Shown: positions 25,045 through 33,962, numbered from the stretch's first letter. The stretch: DNA of 53,945 nt from Cyclobacteriaceae bacterium (GCA_015488485.1 WFNR01000138.1:1-53945), one strand, 5' to 3'. The notes: a model not told the origin generated them from the letters alone. Translations and numbers: made by a program.

Positions 25045-25858
25045 TACCCTCTGCCTCAATGGCTACCTGCCTGGCCTTGTATAGCCGGCCGAGTGCCCGC
25101 TTAAAAGCCTTTTTGCTAAGTCCCAGTTGCATTTTGATTACCTCGGGTGCCGTTTTATCGGTTAAAGGCAGAAAACCACCCGCCTGCTCCAACGCTGCAA
25201 GCAAAGCAGCCGCCTCGTCCTCCAGGCCTGTCAGGCCACCGGCCGTCAGGCGCAGATCCACCTTGCCATCGGCACGGATATTATCAACATAACAGGTAAT
25301 TGCCTCTCCGGTGGCCAGTTCGCGATACACCCGGTTGTGGTACAACAAGCCGGCAAAGCGCCCGTTGCAGATAATACGGTAGCCCAGCTCACCCTTATCG
25401 TACACCAGCCCATCTACCTGCTGCCCTTCCTGCAGGTCGGCAGGCGTTTCCAGGAAAGGCGCCAGCTTGTTCACGCCAATCAGGCGGTTGCTGCGGTAAT
25501 CCACCATAATACGCACCACATAGCGCTGGCCTACTTCCATAGGCTGGCCCATTTCGCTCCTGGGCACCAGCAGGTGCTTGGCCAGGCCCCAGTCCATAAA
25601 CACCCCGAATGCCACCTTATCTACCACCGGCAGTGCTACGATATCACCTACCTGTCCGGCCGGGCGCTCGGTAGTAGCCACCAGCCGGTCTTCCGAATCG
25701 GTATAGACAAACACCTCAATACTACCCCCGGGCTGCAAGTCGGCCGGCACATAGCGGGCCGGTAGCAGTACTTCCTGATCTGCCAGTTGTAAATACATAC
25801 CGTTGTCGGTAGCGCGTGTGGCACTCAAAGTGTGGTACCTGCCTAAAACATCAAACAT
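25028..25858 (-). CDS. CvfB-like S1 RNA-binding protein
   Basis: This 276-residue protein has the multi-domain layout of CvfB/YitL: a degenerate N-terminal S1 domain, two further S1-like domains (VVDKVAFGVFMDWGLAKHLL and VDGLVYDKGELGYRIICNGR), and a C-terminal winged-helix domain (KTAPEVIKMQLGLSKKAFKR then ALGRLYKARQVAI). Family members bind RNA and affect virulence gene expression in Firmicutes; the role in Bacteroidota is not defined. It is convergent with, and overlaps by 17 bases, the ArsC-like gene, and diverges from the deoxynucleoside kinase gene with 115 bases in between. Confidence 0.88.
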   Translation of the reverse strand: MFDVLGRYHTLSATRATDNGMYLQLADQEVLLPARYVPADLQPGGSIEVFVYTDSEDRLVATTERPAGQVGDIVALPVVDKVAFGVFMDWGLAKHLLVPRSEMGQPMEVGQRYVVRIMVDYRSNRLIGVNKLAPFLETPADLQEGQQVDGLVYDKGELGYRIICNGRFAGLLYHNRVYRELATGEAITCYVDNIRADGKVDLRLTAGGLTGLEDEAAALLAALEQAGGFLPLTDKTAPEVIKMQLGLSKKAFKRALGRLYKARQVAIEAEGIRRLA

Positions 25859-25973
25859 AAATTCCTCTCATTATCAGCCTGTTGGCCATCGCCCACAAAG
25901 CTACGGCAATTTTTGGCCAAAGCGGCTTTATTCTGCTGGCCGGATGTGTTAGTTTTGGCACAAAAGAAAACAA

Positions 25974-26603
25974 ATGCATATCGCCATTGCAGGCAATATC
26001 GGCTCGGGAAAAACCACCCTGTGCGAGATGCTCGCCAAACATTACGGCTGGCAGGCTGAATTCGAATCGGTGGACAACAATCCTTATCTGAAGGATTTTT
26101 ACAAGGATATGGCCCGTTGGGCTTTTCATTTGCAGATTTATTTTCTCAACAGCCGCTTCCGCCAGATCAACCGTATCCGGCAGTCGGGCAATACGGTAAT
26201 TCAGGACCGCACCATCTACGAAGACGCCTACATCTTTGCTGCCAACCTGCACAGCTCGGGCTATATCAACGACCGCGACTACCAGAGCTACCTGAACATC
26301 TTCCATTCCATGATTGAGTTTGTGGAGCCGCCCGATCTGCTCATCTACCTGAAAGCCGACATCCCCAAGCTGGTAGAGCAAATCCAAAAGCGTGGTCGTG
26401 ATTTCGAAGATGCTATCCAGCTCGAATACCTTAAAAACCTGAACAAGCACTACGAAGACTGGATTAGCGGCTACAACCTGGGCAAGCTCATGATCATTGA
26501 TGTAAACAACCTGGATTTTGTGGCCAACGTAGAAGATTTTGCCGGCATTGTGGAGCGCATCGATGCCGATTTATTCGGCCTGTTTTCACAGCCGGTTAAC
26601 TAA
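25974..26603 (+). CDS. Deoxynucleoside kinase
   Basis: The 209-residue product carries the P-loop GNIGSGKTT (residues 7-15), the QDRTIYEDAYIF segment that corresponds to the DR(S/T) motif and general base region of deoxyadenosine/deoxyguanosine kinases, and a lid-like region rich in Arg (QIQKRGRDFE). It phosphorylates deoxynucleosides in the salvage pathway; base preference cannot be settled from sequence. Length and motif spacing are normal. Its stop codon overlaps the convergent 45-residue membrane protein gene by four bases. Confidence 0.9.
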   Translation: MHIAIAGNIGSGKTTLCEMLAKHYGWQAEFESVDNNPYLKDFYKDMARWAFHLQIYFLNSRFRQINRIRQSGNTVIQDRTIYEDAYIFAANLHSSGYINDRDYQSYLNIFHSMIEFVEPPDLLIYLKADIPKLVEQIQKRGRDFEDAIQLEYLKNLNKHYEDWISGYNLGKLMIIDVNNLDFVANVEDFAGIVERIDADLFGLFSQPVN

Positions 26604-26737
26604 CGAGACGGGGTGCTTACCGGAGCTGGCCGCTGACCCGGGAAGGTGGTACGCCTGGCAAAATCCCACACAAAAAAGAGCACCAGCGCCAAAAAAATCA
26701 GCGAGATTATCAGAAAAATACGTTTGGATTTCGACAT
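26600..26737 (-). CDS. Small single-pass membrane protein (45 residues)
   Basis: The ATG at 26737 opens a 45-codon frame: a basic start (MSKSKR), one transmembrane helix (IFLIISLIFLALVLFFVW), then DFARRTTFPGQRPAPVSTPS and Arg. The RRTTFPG-type segment after the helix resembles small uncharacterised membrane proteins I recall from Bacteroidota, so it is likely real. It is too short for most gene callers. A perfect TAnnTTTG promoter element lies 23 bases upstream. It is convergent with the deoxynucleoside kinase gene (four-base overlap) and divergent from the LETM1-related gene. Function unknown. Confidence 0.65.
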   Translation of the reverse strand: MSKSKRIFLIISLIFLALVLFFVWDFARRTTFPGQRPAPVSTPSR

Positions 26738-26759
26738 TTTGCTTAATATTTACCGGCTA

Positions 26760-26767
26760 CAAAAATA
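26760..26767 (-). promoter_or_regulatory. Putative -7 element of the 45-residue membrane protein gene
   Basis: On the minus strand the sequence reads TATTTTTG, an exact match to TAnnTTTG. It is placed 23 bases upstream of the ATG at 26737, giving an expected leader of about 15 bases. Confidence 0.5.
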
Positions 26768-26896
26768 CGGCACCTACCTTAAAATAGGCCTAAATATTCC
26801 TGCCATTGTATAAAAATGGCGTTTTTATAGTAAAAAATACTATTATTACATCCGCTGGTTTTGGTGATTTAACCAATTCTGCTTTAACTTCACTAT

Positions 26897-28150
26897 ATGA
26901 ATCTCTCGGAAAAAGGTTGGTTTAAAAAATTGATCGGCAGCCAGGCAGCGGATTTGGCACCTATAAAGGACGACCGCAACAAATACCTGTACCGGGCCAC
27001 CCATAGCAACGGCCTACTGTACGGCCACCCGGTATTGCCACGCGAGTTCAAAACCCCGGAGTTTCTGGAGCTACCCGAAAATGAGAAGTTCAAGCTCATC
27101 CTGCTGGACGGCTTCATCAAAACGGCAATATTCCCCGATGAGGAGATCATCCCTCAGGACCCTGATGCTTTTGTGCATTTTCTGGCCGAATCGATCATTG
27201 CCTACTACAGCCAGGTGCAACCGCACAAAAAGATAAAGGAGCGTAATTTCTGGGGTAAAAAACTGAGTAATGAAGAGATAGTAGAAGAACTGCTTAACGA
27301 CCGGCTGAATAACGAAACCGAAGCATCTGACGATTTTTGGGTGCGCTTTTTCAACAACAGCCTGTTGTTTCTCGATGTCTTTTTCTTTGGCGAGTGGCTA
27401 CCCAACCGCGACTCCGAAACCAGCGTACAAAAAATCAGAGAGCAGCGCGATCGCACCCATCTGTTGCTGCTTGAGGTAGTGGCGGCTGCTGCCTATGCCG
27501 ACAAAATAGTGCAGGATGAAGAGCGCGTACTGTTTGATCAGTTGCTCACCTCGGCCCAGTTGCCTCCCGACCTGGAAGAAACAGCCGCCAGGTATATCGA
27601 GCAGGGAGCTGATATCGATAACCTCGACCTGAGTATTGCTTCTACCTGGCTGTTGCGCAAGTATTTGCTGGAGCTGGCTATCCTCACCATCTGGGCCGAT
27701 AAGGTAGTGTACGATGATGAGCGACAGTTTATCAAAAAACTGGCCGGTAAGCTGGGCTTCAGCGATGAGGAACTGGAAAACAGCATGTTGGCTATCGAGA
27801 GCTTTGTGGTATCAAACTGGGGCAATATTCCCTTTCTGCAGGATAAACACAGCTTCAAGGATATCAGCGAGCGCTACGTAGAGCGCCTGTCAAAAACCCT
27901 GGAGAAAAACAGCGAGCAACTGAGTCGCCTGATCAGTGAAAACAAGGAGTTACAGCATTTGTTGGAGAAAATGGCCGGTGAAGACCTGAACGATGAAGAG
28001 CAAATACAGCTACGCACCCAGTTGCTGCAGGCGCTGAAAGAGTTGCCCACTTTTGTGGTAATTTCGTTGCCGGGCAGTTTTCTTACCCTGCCCCTGCTGC
28101 TCAATATTTTGCCTGAAAATATTTTACCTGCCAATTCAAACGAATCATAA
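26897..28150 (+). CDS. LETM1-related protein with central TerB-like region
   Basis: The 417-residue protein resembles the Bacteroidota family annotated as LETM1-related biofilm-associated protein. The C-terminal LPTFVVISLPGSFLTLPLLL and NILPENILP match the LETM1 core motif (a hydrophobic hairpin followed by a Pro-rich turn). The centre holds two acidic, TerB-like helical repeats (AAAAYADKIVQDEERVLFDQ and LTIWADKVVYDDERQFIKKL), which in TerB proteins bind metal through Asp/Glu. No signal peptide is seen; the one hydrophobic hairpin at about residues 385-410 may reach the membrane. The next gene starts 14 bases downstream, so the two form an operon. Confidence 0.75.
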   Translation: MNLSEKGWFKKLIGSQAADLAPIKDDRNKYLYRATHSNGLLYGHPVLPREFKTPEFLELPENEKFKLILLDGFIKTAIFPDEEIIPQDPDAFVHFLAESIIAYYSQVQPHKKIKERNFWGKKLSNEEIVEELLNDRLNNETEASDDFWVRFFNNSLLFLDVFFFGEWLPNRDSETSVQKIREQRDRTHLLLLEVVAAAAYADKIVQDEERVLFDQLLTSAQLPPDLEETAARYIEQGADIDNLDLSIASTWLLRKYLLELAILTIWADKVVYDDERQFIKKLAGKLGFSDEELENSMLAIESFVVSNWGNIPFLQDKHSFKDISERYVERLSKTLEKNSEQLSRLISENKELQHLLEKMAGEDLNDEEQIQLRTQLLQALKELPTFVVISLPGSFLTLPLLLNILPENILPANSNES

Positions 28151-28164
28151 AAGCCAAGCGGACT

Positions 28165-29493
28165 ATGAAAACACTCACCGAAAACCTGCTACGTAGAGTA
28201 AAGAAAAGCATCGGTTTGCGCGATACCCATCCTGAGGAATATATCGAAGCTTTCCGGCAGGCTGATACCTTTATTACGGCTACCATCAACGGCCAACTGG
28301 AGTTCGTACCGCTGGAGTTGCTCTTTCTCAATCATAATAAATTCCAAATCCTGATGGAGGTAAAGGCCGTTTTCGGGGAGGGTGTGGAGCACCCGCAACT
28401 GGACGACCTGCTGATTAAATTCTATAACGACCATAATCTGAAGCGCGACATTGAGCGCATTTCCGCTTCGGTAAAATATCATATCAAGCCCCGTCAGCAT
28501 AGCAAACCGGCCAATATGGGCATTATCGATTGGCAGCAGCTCAACCGTCTGGCAGCCTATGCCGGTCAGCCCTACAAGGCTTCTGACCCTACCCTGAAGG
28601 CCATCGGTGAGGACTTTGCCAATTTTGTGATGCACCCTACCAATGCCTGGGGCGAGCTGGTGCTACCCGATGGCTATGTGCTCGAAAAAGAACGCTACTG
28701 GCAGGTGGCCGGCTACTACAAGTCTTTTACCTGGGCCAAGATTAAGCACCAAAAATATGCCGACAAACAACTGTTTTTCAGTGTGGGTATAGATATAGCC
28801 GCTGCCAAATTGGTTTTCAAGCTCGATTGCCTGCGTTCGGGTACCCACAAACTAAGCAATGCCGACATCCGTAAGTTTGATTATTATACCGAAAACCTAC
28901 ACTGTGTTACCGAAGTGGACCAGACCCTGGGCGAGGCGCTCGGCTGGGAGGAGATACTGCGCTACAGCCGCCAGTTTATTGAAGAGTTTGCCGATATATA
29001 TTTGGGAGTGGCCGCCTACATCTGGGAGGGCAAGGTAAACCTGCACCTGTTCAAAGACAAACTCTTTCAAATACTACCCGAAAATGCCCATTTACAGGGC
29101 GGGCAGCCCGGAGAAGCGGTGCCCGATCTGCTTTTCAACACCATTCTGGAAGGCGTGGTGCGCTTTGAGCAATTTATGCTTAATCATGCTGAGAAATCCG
29201 ACCTGGCTGCACTGGTGAAGTTCTCCTTCGATAAGCTCACCCACATCGATAGCTTTGAATTTGACGGACAGCACAAAAAAATATATGTAGTAGCCCATAG
29301 CGGCTCGGTAAATACACCTTTTCCCATCAGCGAAGAATTGCGCCAGCAGATGATCGAAGACGACCACACCTACCTCTACCAGATTTATGACTACAACGAA
29401 GAAACCAATTGCGGCCGGCTGGTGATACGCAAGGGCGACCCGCGTCAATGGGCCAAACTATCCCCTACGCAATATCAGGCGGTGGTCAAATAA
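28165..29493 (+). CDS. Uncharacterised protein with a C-terminal NOV_C/DUF3883-like region
   Basis: This 442-residue soluble protein follows the LETM1-related gene by 14 bases. I do not recognise residues 1 to about 340, which look alpha-helical and mixed. The C-terminal 90 residues resemble the NOV_C (DUF3883) module: IDSFEFDGQHKKIYVVAHSG corresponds to the module's D...EVKTT strand pair, TPFPISEELRQQM to its TPF segment, and YLYQIYDYNEETNCGRLVIR with LSPTQYQAVVK to its C-terminal strands. The Glu-x-Lys that would be expected in the nuclease-like core reads YVVAHS here, so it looks catalytically dead. A partner role with the LETM1-related protein is an inference from the operon. Confidence 0.6.
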   Translation: MKTLTENLLRRVKKSIGLRDTHPEEYIEAFRQADTFITATINGQLEFVPLELLFLNHNKFQILMEVKAVFGEGVEHPQLDDLLIKFYNDHNLKRDIERISASVKYHIKPRQHSKPANMGIIDWQQLNRLAAYAGQPYKASDPTLKAIGEDFANFVMHPTNAWGELVLPDGYVLEKERYWQVAGYYKSFTWAKIKHQKYADKQLFFSVGIDIAAAKLVFKLDCLRSGTHKLSNADIRKFDYYTENLHCVTEVDQTLGEALGWEEILRYSRQFIEEFADIYLGVAAYIWEGKVNLHLFKDKLFQILPENAHLQGGQPGEAVPDLLFNTILEGVVRFEQFMLNHAEKSDLAALVKFSFDKLTHIDSFEFDGQHKKIYVVAHSGSVNTPFPISEELRQQMIEDDHTYLYQIYDYNEETNCGRLVIRKGDPRQWAKLSPTQYQAVVK

Positions 29494-29557
29494 AGGAAAA
29501 GAAAAGGTCTATTTGTCGGAAAAATTTTGAGTCCTGTGCTTTTAGCCGCCTGAGGCC

Positions 29558-30781
29558 TTACCTTCTCTTCACTGGTCGCTTGCCTTTACCTCTGCCCGGG
29601 CGCCCGGGGCGGGTAGATGAACTTCTGCGCGCCCGCGGGTTATATTCGGGCGCTTCCCCCAGATGAGCCGGAGGCTTTACTTTTTTCACCTGCATACCGA
29701 TCAACTGCTCTATCTCATCAAAGTCACGCATTTCTTCGGGGCTTACCAGCGTAAAGGCTATACCGGTAGCATCGGCCCGGCCGGTACGGCCTATGCGATG
29801 CACATACTCTTCGGCATCGCACGGCACATCATAGTTGATAACCAACTCAATACCTTCAATATCTATACCCCGTGCCACAATATTGGTAGCCACCAGCACA
29901 TTGAGCTGGCCGTTTTTAAAGCGGGTAAGCATCTCTTCACGCTGCTGCTGGTCCAGGTCGGAACTGATTGCACCGACCTTGAAGCCGGCCTTTTGCAAGA
30001 CTCTGTTTAGCTCGCCTACGGCTTTTTTGGTAGAGCAAAATATGATTACACTATTCAGCGGTCTGGCCTTCAACAGGTGAATAATCAGGTCGTTCTTTTG
30101 CTTTTCATACACCGGAAAAGCAGCCTGAACCACTCCCTGAGCCGGTTTTGACAAGGCAATGTTAATCTCGGCCGGGTCGTCCATAATCTGGCGAGCCAGT
30201 TTGCGTATATTGGGCGGCATAGTGGCCGAAAACAGCAGGTTGGTACGCTTGGGTGGCAGCATACCTACAATCCGCTCGATATCTTCGGCAAAACCCATGT
30301 CCAACATACGGTCGGCTTCATCCAGGATCAGGTAACGCAGGTGGTCGAAATTGACATAGCCCAGGTTGAGGTGGGCAATCAGGCGGCCGGGGGTGGCAAT
30401 GATAATATCGGCCCCATCAGTCAGCGCTTGCTTTTCCTGACCAAAGGAGATACCGTCTTTGCCGCCATAAATAGCCAGCGAACTAACCCCGGTGAAATAA
30501 CCGAGGCCTTCTACCTGCTGGTCAATCTGAATAGCCAGCTCGCGCGTGGGCACGATCACCAGGGCGGCTATGCCTTCACTACCGTGATTGATGATATCGT
30601 GAATCACCGGCAACAGGAAGGCAGCCGTTTTGCCAGTACCGGTTTGTGCACAACCGATAATATCCATACCGGCCATAATCTGCGGTATAGCCTGCTCCTG
30701 AATAGGCGTAGGCTCCTCAAAGCCTATGGCCTCCAGGCCTTGCAACAATCGTTGATCAAGGTTTAAATCTTTGAATGTCAA
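29558..30781 (-). CDS. DEAD-box RNA helicase (RhlE-like)
   Basis: All DEAD-box motifs are present in 407 residues: the Q motif (GFEEPTPIQEQAI), Walker A AQTGTGKT, PTRELAIQ, the DEAD box in LILDEADRMLDMGF, SAT, and HRIGRTGR. The C-terminal tail is short and basic (ARRSSSTRPGRPGRGKGKRP), as in RhlE-type helicases. It unwinds short RNA duplexes, probably in ribosome assembly or RNA turnover. The start appears to be a TTG codon at 30781: the upstream in-frame stop leaves no ATG before the conserved N-terminal TFKDLNLDQRLLQGLEAIGF. It lies eight bases after the AhpD-like gene. Confidence 0.93.
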   Translation of the reverse strand: MTFKDLNLDQRLLQGLEAIGFEEPTPIQEQAIPQIMAGMDIIGCAQTGTGKTAAFLLPVIHDIINHGSEGIAALVIVPTRELAIQIDQQVEGLGYFTGVSSLAIYGGKDGISFGQEKQALTDGADIIIATPGRLIAHLNLGYVNFDHLRYLILDEADRMLDMGFAEDIERIVGMLPPKRTNLLFSATMPPNIRKLARQIMDDPAEINIALSKPAQGVVQAAFPVYEKQKNDLIIHLLKARPLNSVIIFCSTKKAVGELNRVLQKAGFKVGAISSDLDQQQREEMLTRFKNGQLNVLVATNIVARGIDIEGIELVINYDVPCDAEEYVHRIGRTGRADATGIAFTLVSPEEMRDFDEIEQLIGMQVKKVKPPAHLGEAPEYNPRARRSSSTRPGRPGRGKGKRPVKRR

Positions 30782-30789
30782 TTCTTTAT

Positions 30790-31380
30790 CTATTTATGTT
30801 TACCAATCTCCCATCCCCTCTTCGACAGATACTGCTCACCGGTGGCAATAGCATCCTCCTCCATTTGGGTAGCCATACTGTCGTTCCAGCGGTTCAGGTA
30901 GCCAAACAAGGCAATCACCCCAAGCATTTCAACAATCTCGCCATCATCCCAGTGCTGCCGCAAATTGGCCGATATTTCCTCATCTACCGCATTGGGTATG
31001 GCGGCAGCGGCCACAGCAAAATCAAGAGCGGCCCGCTCTGCTTCACTAAAAGCCGGATGTGTTTTGTACTCCCAGATATTTGCCAGTTTTTCTTCGGCTG
31101 CCCCATAGCGCTTGGCCGCCAGAGCGGTATGCGCCTGGCAGTAACGACAGCCGGCCGTATAGCTGGCCATATAACCGATTAAACGTTTCAGGTCGGAGGT
31201 CACCCGCCCCTTGTTTTCCATCACCGCTTTATTCAAATTGATAAAAGCCCGGGCGATAGCCGGCCTGCGTTGCATAGTCAGCACCGAATTGGGGCAGAAA
31301 CCGAGCGTTTCGTTAAAAAACTCGGCCAGGCGGGCGGTTTCCGGGTCGCTTTCCGGTGGTAACGGTTGTACGAGAGCCAT
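30790..31380 (-). CDS. Carboxymuconolactone decarboxylase/AhpD-like peroxidase-related protein
   Basis: The 196-residue protein carries the CxxC-xx-H signature of the AhpD-like group (GCRYCQAHTALAAKRYG) in the usual position within a helical domain, and the later IVEMLGVIALFGYLNRWNDS segment typical of peroxidase-related members. Such proteins use the Cys pair for alkylhydroperoxidase-type redox reactions. Substrate is unknown. It is the first gene of an apparent operon with the RNA helicase downstream, and it diverges from the MsrB gene with about 118 bases between, so the two oxidative-stress genes may share control (inference). Confidence 0.85.
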   Translation of the reverse strand: MALVQPLPPESDPETARLAEFFNETLGFCPNSVLTMQRRPAIARAFINLNKAVMENKGRVTSDLKRLIGYMASYTAGCRYCQAHTALAAKRYGAAEEKLANIWEYKTHPAFSEAERAALDFAVAAAAIPNAVDEEISANLRQHWDDGEIVEMLGVIALFGYLNRWNDSMATQMEEDAIATGEQYLSKRGWEIGKHK

Positions 31381-31498
31381 AGGGATAATTATTCTTTCAA
31401 AGTGCCAAAATACGGAATTAGTCCATCAAAAGAGTGTAATGCTTCACTAAAAACCCTGCTTTGCAATTTTGCGTACAAAGATAACAAACCGCTATCTC

Positions 31499-31987
31499 AT
31501 GAAAACAGTTACAATACCTACCTTTGCGCTGCTGGCCACATTATGTATCAGTTGTATGGCACAAGACAAAAAGCAACAACAAAACGATTTTCCGGTGCAG
31601 AAAACAGACGAAGAATGGCGGGCCGAACTGACGCCCGAAGAATATCACATACTACGGGAAAAAGGTACCGAAAGGGCCTTTACCGGCAAATACTGGCATA
31701 ATACCGCCAAAGGCACCTATTACTGTGCCGGCTGTGGCGAAGCCCTGTTCAGCTCTGACACCAAATATAAGTCGGGCAGCGGCTGGCCCAGCTTCTGGCA
31801 ACCGGTGGATGAGCACAATATCAAGGTAGTGATGGACACCTCCTACAACATGGTGCGCGAGGAGATTGTTTGCGCCAGATGTGGCGGCCACCTGGGGCAC
31901 CGCTTCAACGATGGCCCCCAGCCTACCGGCATGCGTTATTGTATCAATTCGGCTGCCCTGGATTTCAAGGAAGAAGAGAAAAAGTGA
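31499..31987 (+). CDS. msrB: Peptide methionine (R)-S-oxide reductase, lipoprotein form
   Basis: The ATG at 31499 begins a lipoprotein signal ([19 protein letters not shown]), then the MsrB domain. The two zinc CxxC pairs are present ([10 protein letters not shown] and [10 protein letters not shown]), as are [16 protein letters not shown] and the catalytic Cys in RYCINSAAL. It reduces the R-sulfoxide of methionine in proteins; here it acts in the periplasm or at the outer membrane because of the lipid anchor. An upstream in-frame start ten codons earlier would spoil the signal and is rejected. Confidence 0.93.
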   Translation: MKTVTIPTFALLATLCISCMAQDKKQQQNDFPVQKTDEEWRAELTPEEYHILREKGTERAFTGKYWHNTAKGTYYCAGCGEALFSSDTKYKSGSGWPSFWQPVDEHNIKVVMDTSYNMVREEIVCARCGGHLGHRFNDGPQPTGMRYCINSAALDFKEEEKK

Positions 31988-32027
31988 TTAGCTTATTATA
32001 CTTCCCAGCCGGCAAAAACTGATTGCT

Positions 32028-32366
32028 TTACAAAAGTTTCAGCACATTCTCCGGTGGGCGGCCCAGTACGGCTTTATCACCTTCTACCACTATAGGGCGT
32101 TCCAGCATCTTCGGGTGCTCTACCAACGCCTGTATCCACTCTTCTTCACTTAGCTCCTTACCCTTGTACTGGGTCTTATATATCTCTTCGTTTTTTCTGA
32201 TCAGGTACTCTACCGGCAGGTTGAGCTTGCGCAGCACCTCCCTCAACTCATCGGCAGTAGGTGGGTTTTTCAGATACTCAACTATTTCCACATCCTTGCC
32301 GGCCTCCTTGATCAGGTTAAGTGTTTGTCGGCTTTTCGAACAGCGGGGATTGTGATAAATCTTCAT
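32028..32366 (-). CDS. ArsC/YffB family reductase with intact active-site Cys
   Basis: The 112-residue sequence has the full ArsC motif MKIYHNPRCSKSRQTLNLIK with the catalytic Cys at residue 9, followed by the family ending VEHPKMLERPIVVEGDKAVL. This fits glutaredoxin-dependent arsenate reductase, although many members of this size are YffB or Spx-like and do not reduce arsenate. No arsenite pump or ArsR gene is near. It lies five bases after the hslV stop codon in the same direction. The gene at 24631-25044 is a distant relative without the Cys. Confidence 0.82.
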   Translation of the reverse strand: MKIYHNPRCSKSRQTLNLIKEAGKDVEIVEYLKNPPTADELREVLRKLNLPVEYLIRKNEEIYKTQYKGKELSEEEWIQALVEHPKMLERPIVVEGDKAVLGRPPENVLKLL

Positions 32367-32371
32367 AAGTA

Positions 32372-32914
32372 TTATGGCTTTACTTTTTCAATTACCAGGT
32401 TATGGTTGGTATAAATACAAATATCAGCGGCAATATCGAGGCTCTCACGCACTATTTCTTCAGCGCTTAACTGGGGGGCATGCTTCTTCAGCGCCAGAGC
32501 AGCCGATTGCGCATACATAGCGCCCGAACCGATAGCGGCTATCTTATGGTCGGGCTCCAGCACATCTCCGGTACCGGACAACACCAGTACATCGGTGCTG
32601 TTGGCCACAATCAGCATGGCTTCCAGCCTGCGCAGGTAGCGGTCCATGCGCCAGTCCTTGGCCAGCTCAATGGCGGCCCGTTTCATATTACCGCCATAGC
32701 TGTTTAGCTTTTCGTCAAAACGTTCGAGCAGGGTAAAAGCATCGGCCGTAGAGCCGGCAAAGCCGGTTACGATTTTGCCATCCTGCAATACCCGTACTTT
32801 CTTTACGTTGCTTTTGGCTACATAATTGCCCATGGTAGCCTGGCCGTCCGCGCCTACTACTACCTCGCCATTATGCTCCAGGGCCAAAACTGTTGTCGAT
32901 TTTACTTTGCTCAT
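32372..32914 (-). CDS. hslV: ATP-dependent protease subunit HslV
   Basis: This is the proteasome-like peptidase subunit of HslUV (ClpQ). The conserved [20 protein letters not shown] gives the N-terminal nucleophile Thr (T7 if translation starts at the ATG at 32914), followed by [36 protein letters not shown] and the C-terminal [13 protein letters not shown]. The short stretch before Thr7 must be removed to expose the nucleophile. The in-frame TTG at 32944 is rejected. Its ATPase partner HslU is not encoded next to it, unlike in the enterobacterial hslVU operon; the next gene is arsC-like. Confidence 0.95.
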   Translation of the reverse strand: MSKVKSTTVLALEHNGEVVVGADGQATMGNYVAKSNVKKVRVLQDGKIVTGFAGSTADAFTLLERFDEKLNSYGGNMKRAAIELAKDWRMDRYLRRLEAMLIVANSTDVLVLSGTGDVLEPDHKIAAIGSGAMYAQSAALALKKHAPQLSAEEIVRESLDIAADICIYTNHNLVIEKVKP

Positions 32915-33008
32915 TATTTCCGTTTTCTGGCGGCTAATGTACAAATTTCATACCTAAGACAAACTGTCAGACAAAACGAAAAATACCGGCCCGTCTGCCA
33001 GCCGCTCA

Positions 33009-33962
33009 TCAGAAAGTGCCTGCCAACCAGGCAGCCCCCTCCATCAGCATAGCTACCCCCACATGCAGGATCACCCCGCCCCAGATATTACCGGAGTAGT
33101 AGGCAAAAATACCTAGCAGATAGCCTCCGAATATCGAACCAATGGCCTCGCCCAGCGGTTTTTCAAAATGTAAAAAAGCATACATGCATACCATCGGCAG
33201 CACGGTATCCTTACCCAGAAAACGCACCAACCCGATGACCAGAAAACCGCGGAAAAACAGCTCGGTAGATAAGAAACCGCTGGCATAGGCCAGCTCATAG
33301 ACAGCAGCCAACCAACCTTTGGGTACCTGCCAGTAATCAGCAGCTCCATATAGCCGGCACATGGGGTAGGTTTGCAAAAAAGCCGGACTGGTAGCCGCCA
33401 CGGCAATCGGTGGCAACATGGCAGCCAGCAGCCACAGGTATGGCCTGATAATCAGATTATTGGTGGTTAAGCCGAAAAAACTGTCATAGTGCTTCCTGAC
33501 AGTCCACCACAGTAGCCAGAGCGGCAGCAGTGTGGTAAGCATACCACGCAATTCGGCCATTACCCGGCCCTGATACAGGTAATTGGCACTGCCGAACCAC
33601 TGCCGCGCCAGCTCGTAGGTACCGCGGGCGCTGCCACTGAAGGCGATAATAACTACACCGGCAGCCAGCAGCCACCAAAAGCCCGGCAGGCGCCAATTTC
33701 TCCAGGAGCTGCTTGTCAACCGTAACAGAGCTAAGGCAGTCAAATAGGCAAAACCATAAAAGAGAATATAGCGTACGAAGCGGTCGCCAAAGTGGGTGGT
33801 ATTGACAAACCGGGTTTCAAATTCAAAACGGTAATTGACAAATAAACTGATTGCCAGGAATATACCTATCGCCAGGTATTTCTGCCAGTGAAAGTCCGCC
33901 TTGACAAATTGCCGCACATAGTCGGGCAAAGGAGCCAGTATATGCTGCCATCCGCGTTTCAT
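33009..33962 (-). CDS. CPBP family intramembrane glutamic endopeptidase
   Basis: The 317-residue product is a multi-pass membrane protein (about eight helices). The CPBP/Abi motifs are recognisable: GFLSTELFFRGFLVIGLVRF corresponds to motif 1 (ExxxR; the first of the usual two Glu is Thr here), YAFLHFEKPLGEAIG to motif 2 and GGVILHVGVAMLMEG to motif 3 (His). Members act as intramembrane proteases such as CAAX-type enzymes, or have unknown function. It starts 33 bases downstream of the pyruvate dehydrogenase E2 gene and may share its transcript. Confidence 0.85.
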   Translation of the reverse strand: MKRGWQHILAPLPDYVRQFVKADFHWQKYLAIGIFLAISLFVNYRFEFETRFVNTTHFGDRFVRYILFYGFAYLTALALLRLTSSSWRNWRLPGFWWLLAAGVVIIAFSGSARGTYELARQWFGSANYLYQGRVMAELRGMLTTLLPLWLLWWTVRKHYDSFFGLTTNNLIIRPYLWLLAAMLPPIAVAATSPAFLQTYPMCRLYGAADYWQVPKGWLAAVYELAYASGFLSTELFFRGFLVIGLVRFLGKDTVLPMVCMYAFLHFEKPLGEAIGSIFGGYLLGIFAYYSGNIWGGVILHVGVAMLMEGAAWLAGTF

